Notes under the pieces: model-generated | Databases searched by the model: none | What the model was told of the DNA's origin: nothing | What the model saw: the letters and a program-made list of their open reading frames with translations, nothing else | Shown: positions 8,175-19,514 of the stretch, piece by piece | Layout of the letters: each line of letters opens with the position of its first letter | How positions within the stretch are numbered: the first letter of the stretch is position 1 | Translations under genes and position numbers: made by a program | NCBI GenBank assembly: GCA_015493525.1 | Contig: WGCY01000001.1 | Coordinates: forward strand, 1 to 64,000 | Reading direction: 5' to 3' | DNA length: 64,000 nucleotides | Source of the DNA: Bacteroidales bacterium | Lineage (GTDB): Bacteria > Bacteroidota > Bacteroidia > Bacteroidales > F082

Positions 8175-9132
8175 GTTGTGAATTGCTTTCGATTTGTATC
8201 TTTGACATGATAAACACAACTTGTGGGAAAATCTCGGCATGTTGGCAGGTGTTGTGAATTGCTTTCGATTTGTATCTTTGACATGATAAACACAACTTGC
8301 CGATGAACCTGATCACAAAGACAACGGTTGTGAATTGCTTTCGATTTGTATCTTTGACATGATAAACACAACGCGTCCTTGTATTCCAGAAAGGTTACAT
8401 CGGTTGTGAATTGCTTTCGATTTGTATCTTTGACATGATAAACACAACTATCAGCGATGAACGCACCATCGGCATTCTGTTGTGAATTGCTTTCGATTTG
8501 TATCTTTGACATGATAAACACAACAACAAGTCATTCAGCTTGTCACGCTTAGGGGTTGTGAATTGCTTTCGATTTGTATCTTTGACATGATAAACACAAC
8601 AACGATAGAAGCCTCGCGGGGAGTCCATTTGTTGTGAATTGCTTTCGATTTGTATCTTTGACATGATAAACACAACGTAGTGCCTGCAGAGGATATAGTA
8701 ACCTGGGTTGTGAATTGCTTTCGATTTGTATCTTTGACATGATAAACACAACGATTTGGACGAAAAAGACATCAGAGAGAAAGTTGTGAATTGCTTTCGA
8801 TTTGTATCTTTGACATGATAAACACAACAACACCCCCAGGCAGTTCGGGGGATTATGCGTTGTGAATTGCTTTCGATTTGTATCTTTGACATGATAAACA
8901 CAACTCCAGGCGTTGAACCCGGACATTTGAGAGGGTTGTGAATTGCTTTCGATTTGTATCTTTGACATGATAAACACAACGCCGCCGCATAGCTGCATTC
9001 GTTGCGCACAGTTGTGAATTGCTTTCGATTTGTATCTTTGACATGATAAACACAACTTCTCCGTATAACAAAATACCTTGAGTCGGGTTGTGAATTGCTT
9101 TCGATTTGTATCTTTGACATGATAAACACAAC
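8175..9132 (+). CRISPR. Type II-C CRISPR array, 13 repeats and 12 spacers
   Basis: Thirteen identical 46-bp repeats start at 8175 and recur every 76 bases to 9087-9132, so all twelve spacers are exactly 30 bp. The repeat begins GTTGTGAATTGCTTTC and ends GATAAACACAAC, and its general form is that of Bacteroidota type II-C repeats. The reading direction is taken as + because the tracrRNA at 15083 pairs with repeat bases 2-24 only in this sense, and because a terminator lies to the right. Each repeat holds TATCTTTG at bases 23-30, a TAnnTTTG -7 box, with a TTG at bases 2-4. Apparent open frames on the - strand are only translations of the repeats. By eye no spacer matches the rest of this window. 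Confidence 0.98.
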
Positions 9133-9243
9133 ATAGCAGGGTTAATCGGATTGATTACCAGAATGTTGTACTTGTTTTAGAAAAGGAAAAAGTTGTGTTT
9201 TGCGGGGACCACAGAGAATGAAAGTTCCTTTTTGTATTCCTGA
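9133..9243. other. Spacer-proximal flank between array and cas2
   Basis: 111 bases without a gene. They may be the adaptation-end flank of the array, since the repeats next to it are perfect while those at the far end are decayed. The stretch contains one partial echo of the repeat end (AGTTGTGTTTTGCGG near 9190) but no further repeat. Confidence 0.4.
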
Positions 9244-9280
9244 TCCGGTAAAATAAAGAACTTATTTTACCGGATTTTTT

Positions 9281-9282
<2 letters not shown>
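9244..9282 (+). terminator. Intrinsic terminator after the CRISPR array
   Basis: A 13-bp perfect stem (TCCGGTAAAATAA paired with its complement ending ACCGGA), a six-base loop and eight T on the + strand. It would end array transcripts before they run into cas2. The last T bases overlap the cas2 stop codon. Confidence 0.8.
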
Positions 9283-10508
<1,226 letters not shown>

Positions 10509-10512
<4 letters not shown>

Positions 10513-13500
10513 CGGATTATTTGAATAATGTTACCTAATCTGTCTGTTTTGAGTTTCCAACAACGTTCTTTTATTGAAAAACTATTTAAATCAAATTCAA
10601 GTTTATTCAGACTGGAAAACTCAAATTTATTAATGATAGGTTTTGAAATATTGTATTGAATACAATATAAACGATTTCCAGTACAGCTTACCATCTTATA
10701 GATTCGATTAACCTGTTCTTTTTTAAGATGGGTAAAATCAACTAACTGCTGATTTTCTTTTTCTTCATCGGTCGGAACATATACGAGGTCGTTGGGTGAA
10801 AGTGTGAACAACAACGTTCCTTTTTCAGGTTTTGTCGGAATGGGGGTTCTTTCTTCCTTGGATAAATGGGCCACTTGTTTTTGATGCTCAATGACCTCGT
10901 TTAGCGGAACGGTTTCGTAATTACGTTTACCTGTTTCATCTTGGTAAATAGCGAAAAAAAGGTTGGTTCCTTTGGCTGCTTCCACATATTTTTTATTGCG
11001 GTTGCCTTTGATGCCCACGGCAAACTTGTTTCCTTCTTCATACATGCTCACTTTGAAAATAGCATGATGGGCTTTGCCATTATTTAACCGAACTATATTT
11101 TTATTTAGTTCATCTATTCCTTCCGGACTAAAAGCCAGCTCAAAATTTTCTTTTCCTTCCGCATCTCTATAATTCTTAAGATGGTTTTTAAGAATATTTC
11201 TAATTCCGCTATCTGTTACTTTCTCAATATGCTTGTACGTTTTTATTTCAGATAAGGAAGTCCTTACCGCAGTAGCCTCAGTATAAACAAGTACCCGGGT
11301 AATCTTTTTTTTGTTAATGATTACAGGGTTTCTTTTAAAATATGCTATACGCTCTTTTGTGTTTTCTATGTTAGCACTTTCGACAATATCCCTTATTCTT
11401 TGATTGACAATTAACCGTGGGCTTTCAATTGCCTTATTAAAAGAAACTTCTTTTCCTGTATTGATGAAAACTTTTCCTGAAACTGTTTCTTTATGTAATG
11501 GCTTCCTGATAGCCCAATTATCTCCTTTGGTTTGTGGTACGAGTTGTTTCTTAAGTTTTCCTTGTTTTTTAACCCACTGCCATGTTCTGTTGTTGGTTTT
11601 GTTGATTACCCGCAGATTCTGTTTAAAGCTGACAATGGCTTTCTCAAGAGATTCTTTGGCATCTTCGGGGAAAGTCTGCCAGGGTAATTTATAGGCTTTT
11701 GCAATTCTTCTTTTTTCTCTTTCGCCGGTTCTTTTATTGGGAAACTCAACGTCTTCAATCACTCTAAGTTTTGATACAAGACTATAGTTTTTTCTACTGG
11801 TATTAATGGAAGTAATGTAATTAATGTGGTCTTTTGTACAGCAGGCGATGACCAGGGCATCCATTGCATGGTGTCGATGGTCAATTCTTTTTTTGTTAAA
11901 ACCTTTTGATATTTTGTCGGGTACTTTTGTTCGGAAAGCATTTATTTTCCCATCCCACGACCCGTAATCTTCAGATTTTGTCAATTCATTTAGCCTTTTA
12001 AACCGGGGAGCAATTATCTCATTCCATTTGTCATTTAATCCCCAGTTTTGTTTTAACATGGATGTGATTGCACCGGTAACGGGAACTACATTCTTTGCAA
12101 TGGCTTCCTGTTCACCTTCTTCTCTGATAATATTGCTTAACAAATTCTTTATCAGTTTGCTTATATAACGGCTGTCATTCAATTGTCTGTTAATAAAACC
12201 TTCCGGCACCTCTTCACTGAGTAATTTCTTTAGCTTGGAATAATTCTTTTTGAAATACCTGTTACAGTGTTCTTCGTAAGATTCCAGGCTAAAAATTTCC
12301 ACATTTTTCCCCTGTCCTAAAAAAATCCGCTCACCACCATGATGCTTAATGAATTCATAAGCCGTTTGATTGTCTTTTATTTGATTTACTTCGCTTTCGC
12401 AGATTACTTTGTTGCTAAATGAATCATCAAAATAACGGGATTGGGGAATAATATGTTCTATCTGATAATCAGTTGTAAACAATTTGCCCAACGGAATTGT
12501 TTTTCCGGTGTAAGGTGAAGTGTAACCCTGCTCTAACCATAACTTATAGCGTAGTATTTCAGAGGACGTGGGCGAGGAAGATTTTCGTATTTTTTCTATC
12601 TCATTTTCACTGACTTTTGTAAAAATTGTATCGGGATTTTGGTAAATACCTTCTTCATATATTTTTAATATTTCCTGCTGACTGGGAGAATAAGGCTTAA
12701 CAGCTTCTACCCCTTCATTTTTAAGCTCCAGTAAAATTGCCTTTATGCGCTGGTTTGTATTTTCATTTTCTGTATTTTTTTGAGCTATTTGTTTGCGTTT
12801 TGCAGCAGGGTTTTTCATATCCCTTCCTAATTCGATGTGAATTTCGTCAAAGTAATTTTCCTCACTGTTTCCGTAATGTTTCCAGATATCCCTGACTGTT
12901 CGTAATGTTTCGGTAACTATCTGTTCCACAATGGGGTTTCGCAGGCTGTGTTGTTTAAATTTTAAAAGAAATTTATCGATGTCTGCCGGTGTTTTCCAAC
13001 GTTGTATATTTCCGCTTTCAGCATGTCTGTCGTAAACGATGTAGGAAGCCAACCATAATGGTAATCCTTTGAAGTCATCAACCTTTGTCAGGTTTATTGC
13101 TTTTTCACGAACTCTGTCCCGAATCTTTTCGTCAAACTCTCCGGTTAAAATCTTTTCTATTCGTTCACTTGTTTTTGGGTCAATGGCATTCTGGTCCCAA
13201 TATTTCCCCATTCGCATTAATGGTAATAATTTTTTAATGGCTTTTTCCGAAAATGTGCTATATTCATTTCTAAAGGGAGGAAATTTGATAAAATTTTTCA
13301 CGAAAGATGCCTCATCAATATTGTGTTTTCGAGCAAACGTATGGAGTGCTTTTTCGTATTCCTTCAAGTCTTTGATGGAGTAAATAATATGCCATAATGC
13401 TTCCTCAACTTTTTTGGAGAGAAATGCCCCAGCATCTAAATTGTCTGTTTTTTTCAGGCGGGACAGGAAAAGTGCTTTGGTTTCATTGGCAGGATATTCT

Positions 13501-15044
13501 TTGTCTTCTACATAATTCCAACGATAATTACTTTTTTGTCTTTTATCAATTTTTCCTTTTGAAATAAAATACTGTATTACAATTTTCTGGCTGACTTTCT
13601 TATTCTGGTTAAGAAAATCATAGAGTTCAGTTTGCTCCTCATCAGTTTCTATTAAATCGTCAGTTATGTTTTTATCAATAAGATTTCCCTTGTCATCATT
13701 CTTCTGAATAATTTTTAAATTTTTCAGAAACTGCCACAGCCTGAATTCCTGATACAAGGGATGTGATTTTGAAATGGCTTTAATGGGTTCTGCAACTTCA
13801 ATTTCTCTTTCTTCCCCTGTAATTTTGTCTGTTATTGTTTTATTAAAAGTTCTGGATTCAAACTGACAACCTGAAATCGTCGATTTTTTGCTCTTTAACG
13901 GGCGTTGATAAAAGATTATGTCTTCAATAAACAGATAGTCAAATCCTTTGTCGGCAATGTTGTTTTGGTGCGCTTTGTTTCTTGGGTATAATTCGTTTAT
14001 GCAAGCTTTGTATAGGGTCCTGTTTTGTAATTCCGGATGAAAAGTTATCTGCTTTCTCAAAATGGCATACAACTCCTTTTTGTAATATTCTCGTTCGATT
14101 GTTCTGATGAGTTTGCCCCTTATTTTTTGATGGGGATTCATAATCAAAGTATCATAAATATATTCGCCAATATTCTTTTTTGATTCAATAATTTCCTGCT
14201 CTGTCTTCTTCTTTAAAAGATTCCAGTCATCTTCTTTTGGCGACCTAAAACTCCTTTTGGGCTTTCCCTCTTTATCGATAGTAGTTGTAACAATAAATTC
14301 TTTGATTTTTCCAATCCAGCTGTCCAATGGTTCTTTACTCTGCCTTTTATAAATCCAGTCATTTTCTAAAATTACGTTATACCATATCCCTTTGGCGTTT
14401 TTATCTTCGGTTTCTTTGATATCTACAACCTTTAGCGCATAAAACTTTTCATCCTTTTTCTTATTTTCTTCTGTTTCATCCCCCCTTAATTGATAATATC
14501 CACGCTTTTGGTTAAAGTTCAGAATAATCCATGCCAATTCTTCTTTACTGATTTTTTCAGTTAATGCCTTTTTTCGAAGATAATAAATGGTCCAGTCGAA
14601 TGGTATTTTGGAGTTTAATCCATTGGCTTCAAAATCTTTCATCATTTCGGTAAAAGAGTTCAAAAAAATAAACTCATATTTCCCCTGAAAGTTTTCTCGG
14701 TAATTCAATTTTACCTCATTTATAAATTGACCCGGATGATTTTCAAAATCAATTTCTTTTTTATAATGCTCGGGTAGAAATCCTAAAATATTGAGTACCC
14801 TGTGCAATCGATCCCGTCGTAAATTATCTCTTTGATAAAGCCTCCTTATTCCTCTGAAAGCTGTTCTGTCTGCAGTTTGGGAAATAGTATTACCCTGGCT
14901 AAAGTCTGATAATTGAGCTTGATCCATTGGAATAATCCTACTGTTCAGCCCCTGGATACTTCCTTGCTTTTTGTCAAAATCTAAATTAACCAATGCCCAT
15001 CCAATGCTATTGGTTCCCAAATCCAGGCCCAAAATTTTTTTCAT
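10509..15044 (-). CDS. cas9: Type II-C CRISPR RNA-guided endonuclease Cas9
   Basis: An RNA-guided DNA endonuclease of 1511 residues, in the long range for II-C Cas9 of Bacteroidota. RuvC-I is at the N-terminus (GLDLGTNSIGW, Asp-8) and is followed by the Arg-rich bridge helix (FRGIRRLYQRDNLRRDRL, about residues 62-79). RuvC-II carries Glu-738 (HIELGRDM), the HNH domain carries His-864 (IEHIIPQSRYFDDS), and RuvC-III carries Asp-1062 (HRHHAMDALV). The remaining 450 residues would include the PAM-interacting domain. All nuclease residues are present, so the protein looks active. It has a 4-base overlap with cas1. No TAnnTTTG box was found upstream on its strand. It is noticeably AT-rich compared with cas1-cas2. 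Confidence 0.98.
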
Positions 15045-15070
15045 AATATGCTGTGTTTAAAATATTTTCT

Positions 15071-15078
15071 TACCTTTG
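15071..15078 (+). promoter_or_regulatory. -7 box of the tracrRNA
   Basis: TACCTTTG, an exact TAnnTTTG match, ends four bases before the start of the anti-repeat, so the transcript would begin at or just inside the anti-repeat. Confidence 0.7.
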
Positions 15079-15082
15079 TGGT

Positions 15083-15167
15083 ACAAATCGAGCAATTCAC
15101 AATAAGGATTATTCCGTTGTGAAAACATTTGGTACGCCCCTCCGCCATATAAGTGGGGGGCTTTTTT
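15083..15167 (+). ncRNA. tracrRNA
   Basis: Divergent from cas9 and about 85 bases long. Bases 15082-15102 are an anti-repeat: TACAAATCG pairs with repeat bases 16-24 and AGCAATTCACAA with repeat bases 2-13, leaving a two-base bulge in the crRNA. It is followed by a short AAGGATTATTCC hairpin, a GTTGTGAAAACATTTGG linker and a 7-bp G/C stem ending in six T. This is the standard II-C order of anti-repeat, nexus and terminator. The 5' end is inferred from the -7 box and the 3' end from the T-run. Confidence 0.9.
15136..15167 (+). terminator. Terminator of the tracrRNA
   Basis: GCCCCTC pairs with GGGGGGC (15155-15161) with one G-T pair, and TTTTTT follows (15162-15167). The stem probably also forms part of the functional tracrRNA scaffold. 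Confidence 0.8.
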
Positions 15168-15286
15168 CGTTTTAGGAGTTGCCTCAAAAGGGTTACTGTT
15201 TAAATTGACAGCAATTTACTACAAATTTTGTTCGGAACAGGATTTTCTTTTGGTTTTCTGCCAATTTTATACCGTGGTTGGGCTTC

Positions 15287-15421
15287 ATGCAAAAAAAACG
15301 TGTTGAAGCAGAATATGATGCTTTTAAACTTGGTGTTCTGATTCAACAGGCACGTGAAGAAAAAGGGTTTACCCAGGAAATTCTAGTTTCTACAGAAACA
15401 AATTGTCCACTGTCCAGGTAA
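15287..15421 (+). pseudogene. HigA-like XRE antitoxin remnant
   Basis: The frame reads MQKKRVEAEYDAFKLGVLIQ and continues QAREEKGFTQE, very like the middle of HigA-type antitoxins, where an AEYxAFKLG helix precedes the XRE helix-turn-helix. After about 31 residues the similarity stops where the reading frame runs into the ddl 3' end, so most of the DNA-binding domain is missing. No toxin gene is nearby. The function is presumably lost. The alternative is a chance ORF, which is unlikely given the run of family-typical residues. Confidence 0.6.
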
Positions 15422-16364
15422 AAAGTTCTTTTTTGGTTAGCCCGAAAGCTTCGGCTTGTTGGGGAATCAGACTGTGTTCAGACATGCCGGGGATGGAGTT
15501 GAGTTCCAGGAAATAGAGGCCGGTCTCGGTAAGGATATAGTCGAACCGTACAAAGCCATTGCAGTCCATTTGGCGGTAGAGCATGGCCGAGAGGGTTTTG
15601 ATGTCGGTTTCGGCTTCCTGTGGAATGTGGGCCGGTGTAATTTCGCTTGTCTTCCCATGGGTATATTTGGCTTCGTAGTCGAAAAAATCGCTTTGGGTAA
15701 TGACTTCGGTAATGGGAAAAACCAGCAGTTCTTTTCCTTTTTTCATTAAGCCGCAGGCCAGTTCGCGGCCTATAATGGCTTCCTCAACCAGAATACGTTT
15801 GTCGGTCAGGAAAGCATTTTCCACGGCACCGTCAAAGTCTTCCGGTTTGTTTACTTTGGAAACGCCCACACTGGAGCCGCTGGCCGAAGGCTTGATAAAC
15901 AGGGGCAGTTTTAGTTCGTCAATAACCTTTTCCTTGTCAATCGCTTCGCCCCGCAAAAAAGAGAAGGAGGCTGCCGTTTGTATGCCAAAGGAGCGGATAA
16001 ACCGGTTGCACAGAAATTTGTTGAAACTGAGCGAAGAGGCATCCACACCGCAGGATGTGTAGGGCAGACCCAGCAGGTCGAAATAGCCCTGCAGTTTGCC
16101 ATCTTCGCCGGGCGTACCGTGGATGGCATTGAAAACACCATCGAAATGGATGGTTTTTCCCTTTTCGTCCAGGGTGAAATTACTTTTGTTTACCATGACT
16201 TTTCGTCCATCGTCGGTTATCCATTCCCAGTCAGTGCCTTTTATGACGATGAGGAAGGGGCGGTATTTTTCACGGTCGATGGCTTCATAAGCCACTTTTC
16301 CGCTGGCCATAGATATTTCAAATTCCCCGGAGCGGCCTCCGCATACAACTGCTATATTTTTCAT
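15390..16364 (-). CDS. ddl: D-alanine--D-alanine ligase
   Basis: Makes D-Ala-D-Ala for peptidoglycan in the cytoplasm. The start at MKNIAVVCGGRSGEFEIS gives the normal 324-residue length; the upstream in-frame extension lacks family similarity. ATP-grasp features are visible: LPLFIKPSASGSSVGVSKV, the EEAIIGRELACG segment, and the C-terminal metal-binding FVRFDYILTETGLYFLELNSIPGMSEHSLIPQ split across the last third. It is divergent from the PASTA-protein operon. The gene end abuts the HigA remnant. Confidence 0.96.
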   Translation of the reverse strand: MKNIAVVCGGRSGEFEISMASGKVAYEAIDREKYRPFLIVIKGTDWEWITDDGRKVMVNKSNFTLDEKGKTIHFDGVFNAIHGTPGEDGKLQGYFDLLGLPYTSCGVDASSLSFNKFLCNRFIRSFGIQTAASFSFLRGEAIDKEKVIDELKLPLFIKPSASGSSVGVSKVNKPEDFDGAVENAFLTDKRILVEEAIIGRELACGLMKKGKELLVFPITEVITQSDFFDYEAKYTHGKTSEITPAHIPQEAETDIKTLSAMLYRQMDCNGFVRFDYILTETGLYFLELNSIPGMSEHSLIPQQAEAFGLTKKELFTWTVDNLFL

Positions 16365-16423
16365 GTGTGTTTTGTTTTTGATTCGGGGAACGGGAAATTC
16401 TGTTTTCCCTTCCCAATAATTTT

Positions 16424-16431
16424 TACCTTTG
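16424..16431 (+). promoter_or_regulatory. Candidate -7 box for the PASTA-protein operon
   Basis: TACCTTTG matches TAnnTTTG and lies 82 bases before the ATG at 16514. Confidence 0.5.
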
Positions 16432-16460
16432 TCGCTGGCTATACAATAATATTTACAGAA

Positions 16461-16468
16461 CAAAGTTA
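16461..16468 (-). promoter_or_regulatory. Candidate -7 box for ddl
   Basis: CAAAGTTA on + reads TAACTTTG on -, an exact TAnnTTTG match. It gives a leader of about 90 bases and overlaps the divergent control region. Confidence 0.5.
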
Positions 16469-16513
16469 AAGTTTAAAGCCAATATTGCACACACTTTGCT
16501 AAAAAAATCAAAC

Positions 16514-17383
16514 ATGGGTTTTTTTTATTTTTTAGGGCAAAAGAAATTCTATCTTCATCTGCTGATTTCCATTGTGTTGACACTGGTTATTATATGGGGC
16601 GTTTTCAAATTTCTGAATGTCTTCACGCGTCATGGCAAGGTTTTTCTGGTCCCGAATTTTATTGGGCAAACGCTTCCGGAGTTGGAACAGAAAGGTTTTA
16701 ACCAGTATTTTGATTTTATCGTGATTGACTCAATATACGATGTGCGCCATGCTCCCGGCTCCATTGTTATCCAAAACCCCTTGTCGGGAGCAAAGGTGAA
16801 GCGGGGCCGCCATGTTTATCTGACCATTGTGGCCAAAACACCGGAAATGGTTGACATGCCTGATTTGCGCAACCTTTCTTTGCGACAGGCTTTGGTGTTG
16901 CTGGAAGGTGATGGGCTGGAGGTTCAGGATTTAAAATATGTTGACTATTTTGCCAAAAATGCGGTGGTGGACCAGCTTCTTAACAATGAACCGGTGGAAA
17001 CGGGCACACGTATTCCCAAAGGTACGGCCATTCGTCTTGTTGTGGGAAGAGGGGAGCATCCTGTACCGGTACCGCTTCCGTTTTTGATTGGGAAAAAGAG
17101 GAAAGGTGCCCATGCCTCCCTTCATTACTCTTCGCTGAATGTGGGCAAAGAGTATTTTCTTGACGGGAGCGACACTACCCATGCCCGTGTGTATAAAATG
17201 AAGCCTTCCTACCACAGCCATTCGCTTCTCGATTTGGGAAGTCCGGTGGATTTATGGTACCGTTCGGATGAAAATTTCAATTTCAAAGATTATATTCAGC
17301 AAATGCTGGCCGATACCCTGCAGCAGGATTCTGTCCAGCGCAACATATCCCGGAAGGTGCAACCACAAACTCCATCACCATGA
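16514..17383 (+). CDS. PASTA-domain membrane protein
   Basis: 289 residues with a short cytoplasmic N-terminus, one membrane helix (LHLLISIVLTLVIIWGVFKF, about residues 14-33) and three PASTA-like modules outside (beginning near VPNFIGQTLPELEQKG, VDMPDLRNLSLRQALVLL and VPLPFLIGKKRKGAHASL). PASTA modules bind peptidoglycan fragments and usually sit on kinases or penicillin-binding proteins; neither is attached here. The divergent ddl and the downstream T9SS and RluD genes form an arrangement that recurs in Bacteroidota. The ATG was preferred over an upstream TTG. The stop overlaps the next start as ATGA. Confidence 0.85.
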   Translation: MGFFYFLGQKKFYLHLLISIVLTLVIIWGVFKFLNVFTRHGKVFLVPNFIGQTLPELEQKGFNQYFDFIVIDSIYDVRHAPGSIVIQNPLSGAKVKRGRHVYLTIVAKTPEMVDMPDLRNLSLRQALVLLEGDGLEVQDLKYVDYFAKNAVVDQLLNNEPVETGTRIPKGTAIRLVVGRGEHPVPVPLPFLIGKKRKGAHASLHYSSLNVGKEYFLDGSDTTHARVYKMKPSYHSHSLLDLGSPVDLWYRSDENFNFKDYIQQMLADTLQQDSVQRNISRKVQPQTPSP

Positions 17384-19512
17384 GGCGACAATGGCTTACC
17401 ATAGCGTTTTTCTGGCTTATGGCCATTCCGGTTTTGTCGGCCCAGGAGGCATTGACCGGCCTTGCTTTCAATAATGTGGTACGGCAGAAATTTCTTAGCA
17501 ATAAACATCTTTCTGCTTTTAAGTCATCCCGGCTACCGGTGTTGCTGAACCTTCCTTTTTTTGACGATTTTACCACATCCCGGGTTTTCCCCGACGGCCA
17601 TCGTTGGGTTGAGAGAGCGGTTTTTGTGAACAACAGCTTTGGTTATCTGCCGCCTGACCAGTGGGTTGCAACGTTTGATGCGCTTGACTCCACGGGCAAT
17701 ATTTACGGCTCGGCCCTTTCGGTGCCTTTCAAAGCGGACCGGCTTACCTCACAGCCCCTTCGCCTTGATTCTGTTTTTACACCGGTGGCCGCGAAATTAA
17801 GTCCGGCCGATTCGGTATACCTGAGTTTTTATTATCAGCCGCAGGGCATGGGCGATGCCCCTGAGCCGGGCGATTCGCTGGTTTTGGCTTTTCGTGTGCT
17901 CACGGGGGACACGGTGTTTTCACACATCGATTCGGCCTGGGTTTCCGTAAACAGTTATCTGGGAAGCCCGCACGATACGCTGCACCCGCAGGATACTTTA
18001 TGGGCAAAGCCTCCTTGTGATACAAATTTTTATGTGGTCAATTACGGTACGTTGGTGTGGGGCGACAGTGTGCTGTTTCCCTGCGACTCGGTTTTTGTGC
18101 CCGGCACAAAGTGGGAAACAGTTTGGAAAACACCGGGGATGACCTTAAAAGCGTTTCAGAAAAAAACAGGCAAAGATTTTCTGCAGGTTATGGTTCCCGT
18201 GCGCCGGCAGGATTGTTTTTATAAAGGCTTTCAGTTTCGGTTTTTCAACTATGCCAGTATTGCCAATGACATTAACCCCGGTTGGCAAAGTAATGTGGAT
18301 GAGTGGAATGTGGATTATGTTTATCTGAATGCAGGCCGGTCAGCGGGCGATACTACTTTTCGGGCCATTGCCTTTTCGGGCACGCATCCGAATTTTCTGA
18401 AACATTACACCGAGATGCCCTACAGGCAATATCGTTCCGACCCGACAAATTCACTGATTCCCGACTTTCACGTTTATATTGATAACCTCGACCGTGTGGG
18501 CCACAATATTCATTATTACTACAAGGTTAGCCAGGTAAATGGTCCGTTTGCCTATGGTTATGATGGCGGGAGCTGTGTGCTGAAACCGTTTTATCAGGTT
18601 GGTTTTCAGAATTGTAACAGCAGTTGTGGCGCAGCCCAGGCCTGTCCGCCGGTAAACAGCCTGTTTTCGCTGGATTATGATCGCGACACGACCTCTTATG
18701 TTATCAAGCACTTCATTAGTGATTCTTCCGTCTCCCCGCCGTTGGTCGATTCCATGGTTTACCGTCAGGCATTTTACAACGAGTATGCCTTCGATGATGG
18801 TGTTCCCGAATTGGGATATACGCTGGAGCCTGCCGGTGCGGAACTGGCTTACCGGTTTAAGATAAATGTTCCCGACACGCTGCGTGCCGTGCGTATTTAT
18901 TTCAATAAGATGAAGAATTCCTCTTCGCAATTTTTTGATTTGGTGGTTTGGCGCGACAATAATGGCAAGCCCGGTGAAGAAATCTACAGGCAGCGGAACC
19001 TAAAAGTGCATTGGGACAAAGGGTTATATCCTTTTGCCACTTATGTGCTCGATACTGCCCGGCTTATTTCGGGAACGTTTTATGTGGGCTATCAGCAACA
19101 AAACCAGAGCCTGAATGTGGGTTTTGACACACAACATGATGTGGGCAAAAACATTTTTTATTTTGCTGAAAATGTTTGGTATAACACCAGTTTTAAAGGG
19201 GCTTTGCTGATACGTCCCGTGATTGGCGGGCAGGAGATGGTTACGGGGACAGGCAGGTTTCATGCGCGGGAAGAGAAGACTTTGGATGTCTATCCCAATC
19301 CGGCACAAAGCCAGTTGCGTTTTACCGCCCGTGGTTTGGTACCGGGCACTGCAATGGAGGCGGGCGTTTACAACCTTTTCGGGCAGATGGTCAGCCACAG
19401 TGTACTTCACCGGAACTTTTTGAATATCCGCTTTCTCAGCAATGGGATGTACCTGCTGCGGATTTCTTCCAACCATCGGGTTTATTCCACAAAATTTATC
19501 GTAAAACATTAG
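17380..19512 (+). CDS. Large secreted protein with a T9SS type A sorting domain
   Basis: 710 residues with a signal peptide (RRQWLTIAFFWLMAIPVLSAQ), a long beta-rich region without a recognised enzyme motif, and a C-terminal Por-secretion domain. The sorting domain is visible as LDVYPNPAQSQLRF, GVYNLFGQMVS, NIRFLSNGMYLLRISS and a final FIVKH. The protein should pass the outer membrane by the type IX system and be anchored or released. It is translationally coupled to the PASTA gene (ATGA overlap), which may link it to envelope assembly; that is inference. Confidence 0.88.
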   Translation: MRRQWLTIAFFWLMAIPVLSAQEALTGLAFNNVVRQKFLSNKHLSAFKSSRLPVLLNLPFFDDFTTSRVFPDGHRWVERAVFVNNSFGYLPPDQWVATFDALDSTGNIYGSALSVPFKADRLTSQPLRLDSVFTPVAAKLSPADSVYLSFYYQPQGMGDAPEPGDSLVLAFRVLTGDTVFSHIDSAWVSVNSYLGSPHDTLHPQDTLWAKPPCDTNFYVVNYGTLVWGDSVLFPCDSVFVPGTKWETVWKTPGMTLKAFQKKTGKDFLQVMVPVRRQDCFYKGFQFRFFNYASIANDINPGWQSNVDEWNVDYVYLNAGRSAGDTTFRAIAFSGTHPNFLKHYTEMPYRQYRSDPTNSLIPDFHVYIDNLDRVGHNIHYYYKVSQVNGPFAYGYDGGSCVLKPFYQVGFQNCNSSCGAAQACPPVNSLFSLDYDRDTTSYVIKHFISDSSVSPPLVDSMVYRQAFYNEYAFDDGVPELGYTLEPAGAELAYRFKINVPDTLRAVRIYFNKMKNSSSQFFDLVVWRDNNGKPGEEIYRQRNLKVHWDKGLYPFATYVLDTARLISGTFYVGYQQQNQSLNVGFDTQHDVGKNIFYFAENVWYNTSFKGALLIRPVIGGQEMVTGTGRFHAREEKTLDVYPNPAQSQLRFTARGLVPGTAMEAGVYNLFGQMVSHSVLHRNFLNIRFLSNGMYLLRISSNHRVYSTKFIVKH

Positions 19513-19514
19513 AA

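Noticed and set aside
8221-9086. Self-targeting spacers within this window
   Set aside because: No spacer match outside the array was found by eye. A whole-genome search is still needed.
8072-9134. Several long - strand frames through the CRISPR array
   Set aside because: They translate the repeats in all frames because the 76-base period permits it. The repeated peptide has no protein character.
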